Part shown: in pieces, positions 56,895 through 64,000 of the stretch
How positions within the stretch are numbered: the first letter of the stretch is position 1
Layout of the letters: every line of letters starts with the position of its first letter
NCBI GenBank assembly: GCA_023078555.1
Contig: CM041202.1
Coordinates: 930,001-994,000 of the forward strand
Direction of reading: 5' to 3'
Length of the DNA: 64,000 bases
Source of the DNA: Ulva prolifera
Taxonomy: Eukaryota; Chlorophyta; Ulvophyceae; Ulvales; Ulvaceae
Made by a program: the position numbers and the translations under genes
The notes under the pieces: generated by a model
The model's database searches: none
Told to the model about the DNA's origin: nothing
Seen by the model: only the letters and a program-made list of their open reading frames with translations

Positions 56895-57099
56895 GTGCTA
56901 ACGGCCACTCCCGCTTTGTCCTTGTAACACATCTACGACGCGTTGCCCTGGTGGTGCTACCGGCCTCTCCGACTTGTCCTTTTACAACACATCTACGATG
57001 GAGCGTTGGGCCGGGTCGCTGGTTGTGTTCTTGACCTGCTTGCTGCTTTTGCGGTGCTGCCCGCCATGCCACCTTTATCCTCGGAACACACATCTAAGG
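56895..57099 (+). mobile_element. Three serial family A inserts sharing one target site
   Basis: The family A end (GCGGTGCTA.CGGCC, then TTTGTCCTTGTA) occurs three times in a row. Each copy is followed by a copy of the same target: ACACATCTACGACG (56927-56940), ACACATCTACGATG (56987-57000) and ACACATCTAAGG (57088-57099). The second and third inserts are 46 bp (56941-56986) and 87 bp (57001-57087). The target was apparently reused, leaving a ladder of inserts. Confidence 0.7.
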
Positions 57100-57469
57100 T
57101 ACCACTCGGCACAGCTCTAGGAGTGCAGAAAGGCAGAGCGAAAGACGCCACACATTGGCCCACTCCAAACCCTGGGGCTGCAGCTCCCCAACACACCTCC
57201 TGACTCACGCCACTGGCAGAGCTCTTGGATTGACAGACATCCAAACAGCGGGCATTACGGTATTATCCTTTGTGCGGGTTTGACAGCCACCACCAAAGAT
57301 TGCGCCTGTCCGTGTACCTGCTTCTGATGTGGCCCAGCATCTCAAAAATGTTTCACTTGCCTGATTTGCAACGTTTGAGCTCGTTATAGTCAGAAGCTGC
57401 ATCTGGAGTGCACAAAGGTGATCCGCACGTACGTGCATACATGCCACATGCACTATAGAGGTGTCCATG

Positions 57470-57748
57470 TGTGTTACAAGGACAAGTAAGCAAGGCAGGT
57501 AGCACCGCGAGCAACAACCAGGGGAATCGCACACCACGCAACAAGCGCCGGACATAGCCACACAGCCACACAGCCGCACACACGCCCACACCCACACGCC
57601 CACCCCCATCCGAACCCCGCCCACCAGCCAGGCGCACGAGACCCGGAAGCACAAGCAGCCAAGGCCGCCCAGCAAACAAACAGCGAGACCGCAACAAAAA
57701 CCCCAACCCGGGAGGCCCCCGCCTCCCCCTGCACAACCCCCCAAGCCC
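57470..57748 (-). mobile_element. Family A copy, minus orientation
   Basis: Starts TGTGTTACAAGGACAAG and reads, in complement, the same G/T-rich sequence as 8199-8513. The match extends to the GGCTTGGGGGGTTGTGC block. The right target duplication was not found. Confidence 0.7.
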
Positions 57749-57796
57749 AGCCCTCGCACACCAACCCGCCCGCCCGCAAATCCAAGGTTGGGAGTA

Positions 57797-57985
57797 TGTG
57801 GGAGTGTGGGAGTGTGTGGGTGCTTGTGGTGCCTTGGCGTTGGGAGTGGGAGTGTGTGGGTGCTTGTGGCGCCTTGGCGTTAGCTGTTGCTCTCCTGTTG
57901 CGTGCGCGTTGCGTTGGGCGCGCTCCTCTTCTTGGTCCTGGCGTGCTACCGGCCCCTCCGGCTTTTTCCTTTGTAACACACACCC
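57797..57985 (+). repeat. Direct repeat unit with family A end (partner at 58462-58610)
   Basis: Both copies contain GTGTGTGGGTGCTTGTGG, then TTGCTCTCCTGTTGCGTGCG, then the family A end CTCCGGCTTTTTCCTTTGTA followed by ACACACAC. They may represent longer family A copies inserted at AC repeats. Confidence 0.65.
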
Positions 57986-58010
57986 ACACCCACACACCCA
58001 CACCCACACG

Positions 58011-58345
58011 CCGGCCTGAACGGCGAGCCGCCCGCGGCTCCTCGCCGCTCTCTCGCGGGCCGGGCGTCGTCCGCGGCTCGGGCGCACTGATGGGCAGCGT
58101 GTGCCGCCTCTGCCGTGTGCCCCAATTCCCGGACACAGTGCGCCTCGGGCGTGCTCCGTTCCGGGTGGGTCGGCGGATGGAGACGCCCCCTCGTGTGTTG
58201 TTCCGGCGCTCGGGGCTGGCCTTGTCGGGGCATTGGGGTAGGGGTCCTGGGGGCCCTTGGCGGCTTCCGCATGGGGCAGGCGCCAGCCGGCCGCTGCGTG
58301 GGGCTGCCGCTGCCGCGCGGGCGGCGGGATCGTGTAGCGTATTGG
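58011..58345 (+). mobile_element. Possible third LINE-derived 3' fragment
   Basis: Begins with CCGGCCTGAACGGCGAGCCG, close to the sequence just after the LINE stop at 55741-55760 (CCGGCCTGAGCGGCAAGCCG), then continues as GC-rich sequence. Only this short match supports the call. Confidence 0.35.
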
Positions 58346-58461
58346 CGTGTGGGTGTGTGTTTGTGTTTGGGTGGGGTCTGGGCCGTGTGCGGTTACCAGG
58401 GTCGGGTGTCAGTGTGTGGGTGCGTTTAGAGGTGGGTGCGTGTAGGGGTGCGTGTGAGAGT

Positions 58462-58610
58462 GGGTGGGAGTGTGGGAGTGTGTGGGTGCTTGTGGTGCCT
58501 TGCCGTTGCCGGTTGCTCTCCTGTTGCGTGCGCATTGCGTTGTTCGTGCTCTCCCTCATGGTCCTGGCGGTGCTACCGGCCCCTCCGGCTTTTTCCTTTG
58601 TAACACACAC
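58462..58610 (+). repeat. Direct repeat unit with family A end (partner at 57797-57985)
   Basis: See 57797-57985; the internal part is shorter here. Confidence 0.65.
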
Positions 58611-58660
58611 ACACCCACAAACAAACACAAGCCTCCCACCCTACACCCACAAACACACCC

Positions 58661-58825
58661 ACATGCCCACCCCCACCCGCACCCCGCCCACCAGCCAGGC
58701 GCAAGAGCCCGGAAGCACATGCAGCCAAGGCTGCCGAGCAAAGAAACAGCGAGACCCCAACGACAACCTCCGCCCCGGGGAGGCCCCTGCCCCCCCAGCA
58801 CAACCCACCCCGCCCAGCCCCTGCA
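58661..58825 (-). mobile_element. Family A copy, interior only
   Basis: Matches the interior of 57470-57748 (CACCCCGCCCACCAGCCAGG; GGAAGCACATGCAGCCAAGG) with scattered differences. It directly follows the AC tract at 58604. Confidence 0.65.
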
Positions 58826-59085
58826 CACCTCCCCGCCCACCCGCAAACCCATGCCCGCAACCCCCAAAGTCCAGCTCAGCCTGCCCAAACTCCCCGGTTG
58901 CGCTTCAATGGCGGGCCACACGCAGACACACGGGAAAGATAGCGGCGAAGCGCGGCACGCCAGAGCCGCCACTATAGTAGCTACCACTATAGTAGCTACG
59001 TAGGTATACCTCAAAGCGGACGAGGCCGCGAGCGCACGCAGCGACGACCGCTTATCAGGCAGCCCGGGCGGGCGCGCAGCGCCGC

Positions 59086-59917
59086 TCAGGCTGGGTGGCC
59101 TATGCGCGGCGTAAGGTCATCGGACGGGACCGCCAGCCCCGTCAACACTGCCTTGCCCGCATGGTGTGCCGTCAGCGGGGCAGCGGCGTGCACCTGCCGA
59201 GCCACCGCGCGGCACAGCGTCATGGACAGGTCGCGCATCGCATTCTCCAAGAACAGCCGCCGGGAGGCTGCGCCCGAACCTGCAGCAACGTCAGCAAGCC
59301 GGTTCAGGAAGGCGAATGTGGCCTGGCCGATCCTCCCCTACGTCTCATGAGAGAGCGGCACCAGGGTGAATGCGCCAGAGCCCGCCCGGCCATATTTGTC
59401 GCGCTTGCGCTGGTCGGACTTCGCCGCGGCGGCCCCGTCACAGGTCGCTGCTGAGAGTGCATTGGATCCGGCCAGCGGGTAAGACATGCACACGTCGCCG
59501 ATCACCGGCCAGCCGGGGAAGAACGCGAGAATGTCACCGCGCTGAGCGCCTCTGCGCAACCGGGAAGAGGAATCGAAGGGGCATTCTGGAGGGTGGCCGA
59601 TCGCTGCGAACGCTGCCCGGCCGCCTGAGGCTGCCGAGGGTCGGGAGCGTCATGCACGTGGTCCACCGCCGCCGCCGGCGCCGCTGCTCCGGGATCAGCC
59701 GGGATGGGGGTCGGGCCGGCGTCAGTGGCGGGTGCAACACTGGGGCACACCCCGAGGCAGAGACAACAGCTGCGTATGTGACCGGAGGGGGAGCCTGGGC
59801 ACCATGGGAGGGAGCGGGCGCGGCCGAGGCAGGGGAGGTGTCGGAGATCGGCTGAGCTGGTGTCCGTGTGAAGCTGTTCCGAAGAGAAAGCTTTTGTGCG
59901 CTACACAGACACAATGA
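59086..59917 (-). mobile_element. LINE 3' fragment, minus strand, broken
   Basis: Minus-strand frame with a Pro/Ala-rich linker (TYAAVVSASGCAPVLHPP), then GDILAFFPGWPVIGDVCMSY, KRDKYGRAGSGAFTLVPLSH, FAFLNRLADVAAGSGAASRR, FLENAMRDLSMTLCRAVARQ and LTGLAVPSDD, ending GHPA at TGA 59088-59086. One TAG interrupts the frame directly after LSHET (about 59350-59340), where related elements usually have Tyr. It is otherwise better preserved than 54464-55749. The two copies face each other, 3.3 kb apart stop to stop, around the microsatellite and family A inserts. Confidence 0.75.
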
Positions 59918-62792
59918 ACTCCTGCCTTACAAGGACCGAGTTAGAGGTGTATGTTTGTTCGTCGTTTGAAGCTGTTCTGCCGCAAAATGTGGTCAGCAAG
60001 GCAACATAGCATAGTACAATCGAACGATTCGCACAGGCGCAACATGCGGTGAGACGCAACATACTGTGACTATGTGGTGCTACCTGCCTGTCCGACTTTG
60101 CCATGGAAACGCAGCACTTCTTCTGCTGATTCTTGCGCAGTATGGCGATGGTGAACTCAGGGAACTCATGGCAATGCCGATATCGATACAGCGCGTCATG
60201 AAGTTAGTGGGCATCCCTCTCTGCTGTGTAGGCGGCATCATAGCCAGGCATAGATGCAGCAAGACGTTCGTGGAAGTCTACGCTCTTGGGTCGCGGAGAA
60301 TCTGGTTTCAGCCGCCCGGTGCATCATTCGTACAACACCACATGACCGGCCGCCCGTCAAGCGATGTATATATGTTCGAGATTCGATGAGGTGTCGTCAC
60401 CCGACATGACGAAAAGAATGTGAGGTCGATGGATACATCACAATCCAACAGCTGCAAGTAGCAAATGCTCATTCCGTTGCATCACTCATTGAATATAGCA
60501 AGACGTCCGGGGTTGTTGAATATGTCGATATAAGCGGACGAAGCTTGGCGATGCTCGCGAGGTGTTGGAGAAGATACAGCGATCGTTGCGCAGTTGCTGC
60601 TTAAGCCATGCGTGGCATTGCATGTAGTTCTGATGTCTTCGGGCTGGTCTTGCTGGTCGTCCTGGCATGATGACACAGGGCTGACCGCGCAGTCACAGAT
60701 GCTTTCAACGTCACCATGTTCCGAATACCACGCCTGTATCAGAACGTATTCAGATAGGCAATCACGCTCAACAGCAAAGGTAGTTAGGCCATCAAAGGCG
60801 ACTCAGCGCAAGCGAAAGTGGATGCGCTGAGCAAAGAAGCTCCAGTCCATGTACCAGCTGCACTGCGCAACACGCTTCACCTATCTGCAGGGAGCAGTGC
60901 ATTTATGATTCTGGAATATGATCTCACTCTCTCAATCTCATGGTACATGGCAGTGGTGTTGTTAACGTTAAACATCGCGTCAGATGGCTGCATGTGAGAC
61001 GCAACTGGTGCACCGAGGCATCGCGAGGTCGTCGTGCCAGTGGGAGTCCCAGTGTTCTTTCATGACATTCGCAAGGGACATGACATCAATGATGTTGCAC
61101 ATGCCGACATACGGGCCAGCAGAAATTCGATGTCGCCCTCGGCGAATGGGAACAAATGTAATGAAAGACGCAAAACTTCTGAGGTAGGCTGAGCCCTGTA
61201 GCGCCGCATCTCTGGCAAAAGCCAGGCTGGGCAGTTCCCGCGGCCTGGCAGCCGTGGCACGAGCTGGCTGCAGATTGCGGCACTCTGCAGCGTGGACATG
61301 CTTCACTGAGGCATGGTCATCACCTTGTGCTTTGGTCATTGAAACGTTTTGAACGCATCGAGCAGAAAGTGTTTGCTCATCTCATCGTCGACGCACACAG
61401 CGCGGCGTCATGGAAACTGCAATTGCGAACGCGAGCGATGCATCGCGATGGACACCGAGTAGCTTTGATGGAACACCGACGTCAAACCGTCGCGTGTTCC
61501 TTACACTCCAAAATTTCGGTCTGTTAGACCATCAAAATGCGCGCAGCAAACATCACGCCACGCCAGGTGGGTCTTGCATCTTTTGCTGGCCACCTCGGTG
61601 AGCGTTCGATGAACATCTCAGTGTCCGACTAACATGTACATGCTGAACTGGTCGTTTGACGTGCCATTTCGAAATCCAGGTACGCTCGACCGACATTCTG
61701 ATTCGAATCCGGGCCGCACTGTTGCATACATTTCACATGCGTCTGGACCTTCGGGATCGGAAGCCGTGGAGTGTCGACAGGCACCTCCTGCTGAACGATT
61801 AGTTCAATGAGACCCTGAGCTCAGCTGAGCCTCACTCCCGCGTCACAGGTCCAAAACTCGACGAAGTCGCTCGCAAGCTGGCCAGCTGCAGTCAAGGATG
61901 GCATGGCCAGGCACAGTCTTCGCTTCCACGAGTCTTCTACCAAGTATCATCTACGGCAACAAAGCTTGTCACACATGATTGCAGAAGCAGTAGTCAGTAG
62001 GTTGTGACACGCGCGGGAACGCACTGACGTGTTCCTGGTCCTGCAGCAGAGATCTGAATGTACAGTCGCAAACTACGATGATAGCTTGAGAGCTTTCATT
62101 TTGACTTGTTCGCTTGCCGCAGTGGGTGCGGAAACATCCATTGGCTGCCTGTCCAATGATCAGTTACAGCGAGTGTTCCCTACGGGGATGCCGTCTCCCG
62201 ACGATGATGGCACAGCTTCTCATGTGTCTTCTGCTTTTTACAACTACATACGCTAACGATCGAAGGTATGCTGATCCACTTCAGCGCGACAGCGGTTTAC
62301 TTCTCTCCTTCCTTCCTTGCGTTCTCTTTCTGTTGTGTGAAAGTGACGTCTCGGCTCAAGCATGGCCTGTAAGTTTCACCTGTACGTGAATATGTCCTTG
62401 CTGTTCTGCACAGCTGAATCGCCTTTGCCCGTGAGCGGTTTATGTTGTTTGCCTGGTTCGGCTCTACGGATGCCATCGTTCAGTACCTCAGCATAATTCA
62501 GTGGTAGGAGGTGACGCTTTTGGCTTGGAGGCGTTGCAAGGTCATCTGTGGTCCGCTTGTCACATCGCTGCCGATAATATGGCGCGGTGTGATGTCATCT
62601 GCCATCCTGGCGTGCAAACCCACGTCCTCGCTTCACGGGGCTTATTTCATCGTTTTCAACCTATGTCATTCCTTCAGTATGCTTGAAGCTCTGTTGGCGC
62701 GCTTGTCGCCTTCCCGACATATCACTCCTCGGCCAGCTCCGATGACCGTCTGCACTCGCGGCTTGCGTCATCGTGTCGCTACGCTGCTGCAG
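59918..62792. other. No gene recognised; weak minus-strand zinc-ribbon-like text
   Basis: A motif resembling the family A end (GTGGTGCTACCTGCC) lies at 60076. On the minus strand near 61290-61190 a frame reads CHGCQAAGTAQPGFCQRCGA, and 61165-60980 reads a coding-like stretch ending at TGA. Neither could be joined into a convincing gene. Confidence 0.35.
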
Positions 62793-64000
62793 GAATTTGT
62801 TGCAAGCTGCACCAGCAGTTGCGGGGACCACGCCAGTCGTTGGAGCCACACCGGTCGTTGGCGCCACGCCAGTTGTTGGGGCTACACCTGCCGCCCCGGC
62901 AGTAGCTCCAGCAGCGCCAGTTGCCACTCCTACGGCCGTGCCCACTACACCTCTCCCAACCGCACCCATTGCGCCGGCCACTGCCGCGCCGGTCGCCCCA
63001 GCCACTGTCGCAGCTGCCCCAACCACTGTTCCTGTCGTGCCAGCCACTGCCGCACCCGTTGCCCCGGCTGCTGTCGCAGCTGCTCCGGTCGCAGCAGTGG
63101 CCCCAGTTGCAGCAGTGGCCCCGGTTGCAGCAGCGACCCCAGCCACAGCAGTGGCCCCAGTGGCCCCCGCAGTCACGCCTGCTGTGCCTGTGGCGGGTGT
63201 ACCAACTGCTGGCACAGTCACCCCGGTCGCCGGTGCTGTTCCCGTTGCTGCGCCCGTAGTCCCTGGCACCCCAGCCGCCGCACCAGTACTCCCGGCCGCC
63301 ACACCGGTGCTCCCGGTCGGCGCACCGGCACTTCCCGGCGTGGCACCTGTTGTCCCAGGAACACCCGCCGCAGCTCCTGTCCTTCCGGCCGCCACGCCGC
63401 TCGCCCCCGGCGCCGCGCCTGTCCTCCCGACGGCCGCCCCAGGCACGGTGCCGGTCGTGGCGCCTGTCCTCCCACCCACCACCGTCGCCCCCACCCCCGT
63501 CCCGGTTGTACTCACTCCGGGTGCCGCCCCCGCGTCCGGCCCGGCCGTCCCGCTCGTCGACGACGCCCTCGGCGGTGTCGTCGCGGCCCCGATCGCCCCA
63601 GCCCCCGGCCCGGTAGTCGACCCGAACGCCGTTGGCACCGACGGTGGCGCGGACGGCGAATTCGACGGCGACGTAACGAGCGCGGATGGTGACTCCCCCG
63701 AGGCTTCCAACGGCGTCCCCACGAACCGCCTCCCGCAGGCCTCAGTCGCGAATCTCACCGCCCCTGACACCTTCGTCTATGACTTCAAGGTGACGGACGA
63801 GGACTACATCCCCCCGCGCGCGCCGCTCAAGTTCGGCGCCGTCGACCTGCGCAACATGACGGCCCTGCCGGCGGTGCCTGCGAACGTCGAGATCACGCCG
63901 CCGGAGTCGCCGTCGCGGCTACTGACATGGCGCCAGGACATCCTCGACCACAACAAGGCGCTCTGGCGCGCCAAGGCGAACCGCAAGATCGACGACGCGG
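62793..64000 (+). CDS. Pro/Ala/Val-rich protein exon, open at the window's right end
   Basis: After an acceptor-like CGCTGCTGCAG, one frame (codons in register with 62806) stays open for about 1.2 kb to the window edge. Residues about 10-275 are Pro/Ala/Val/Thr repeats: three GATPVV units, then APVAPA-type and VLPAATP-type units. These resemble hydroxyproline-rich or mucin-like stalks. An acidic Asp/Gly segment follows (DGGADGEFDGDVTSADGD). The last 80 residues are ordinary sequence (DTFVYDFKVTDEDYIPPRAP, LLTWRQDILDHNKALWRAKA) with strongly GC-rich third positions. No family recognised. It may be a surface or scaffold protein; upstream exons were not found. Confidence 0.55.

Noticed and set aside
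55594-57093. A 499-codon minus-strand frame and 220-300-codon plus-strand frames through the GTGCGT array
   Set aside because: They are produced by a 10-bp repeat that stays open in all frames; the translations are pure HTHARTRT or VRACACVC periodicity.
61690-61715. GATTCGAATCC, resembling a tRNA T-loop
   Set aside because: No matching acceptor, D-arm or anticodon stem could be placed around it.
62511-63770. Alternative long frames, 393 codons plus and 369 codons minus
   Set aside because: They are shadows of the Pro/Ala-rich exon in other registers. The register ending at the window edge gives a coherent repeat, acidic linker and ordinary domain, although the minus-strand frame is not formally excluded.

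Overview
The window reads as nuclear DNA of a eukaryote, most likely a microalga such as a prasinophyte-grade green alga or a haptophyte; the sequence does not settle which. The reasons are genes split by GT-AG introns, GC-rich third codon positions in exons, homologues of eukaryotic VAC14 and OSCA/TMEM63 proteins, a tryptophan/tyrosine permease-type gene, and a dense load of LINE, CACTA and copia elements and microsatellites. No bacterial operons, tRNAs or rRNAs were seen. Two N runs (31584-32034 and 50374-50473) interrupt the scaffold.

Layout. 0.4-2.7 kb: a plus-strand gene for a cysteine-rich, modular, probably secreted protein. 4.0-8.2 kb: a very young Ty1/copia element. 8.2-13.4 kb: two inserts of a short retroposon-like family (family A) around a CACTA-type DNA transposon (9469-12346). 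14.7-28.6 kb: a cluster of two interleaved gene families, three copies of a DUF6940-like protein (14.7, 21.0 and 24.3 kb) and two copies of an unrecognised family, here called X (18.8 and 27.9 kb). The motif TGTCTCC is concentrated in this interval, as are tiny retroposon-like inserts (family B) with long target duplications. 30.2-31.2 kb: weak signs of a small minus-strand gene. 32.7-35.7 kb: the first part of a minus-strand OSCA/CSC1-type channel gene that runs toward an assembly gap. 36.5 kb: an orphan exon. 37.3-42.5 kb: a nearly complete nine-exon VAC14 gene.

44.4-46.1 kb: a minus-strand candidate gene built from two tandem-repeat arrays. It lies between two copies of a 254-bp direct repeat (43.7 and 48.3 kb). 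49.4-50.2 kb: the last two exons of a tryptophan/tyrosine permease-family gene. 54.5-59.9 kb: a nest of repeats with two LINE 3' ends in opposite orientation, a 531-bp perfectly alternating purine-pyrimidine tract, and serial family A inserts. 62.8-64.0 kb: a Pro/Ala-rich exon that runs off the window.

How the parts relate. VAC14 scaffolds the PIKfyve/Fab1 lipid-kinase complex at endolysosomal or vacuolar membranes, and the OSCA-type gene should encode a mechanosensitive or osmosensitive cation channel. They are neighbours with no evident functional link. The most unusual parts are the DUF6940-like/X cluster and the two families of ultra-short retroposed fragments. Exon joins were inferred by hand from splice-site consensus and reading phase and have not been tested against transcripts.
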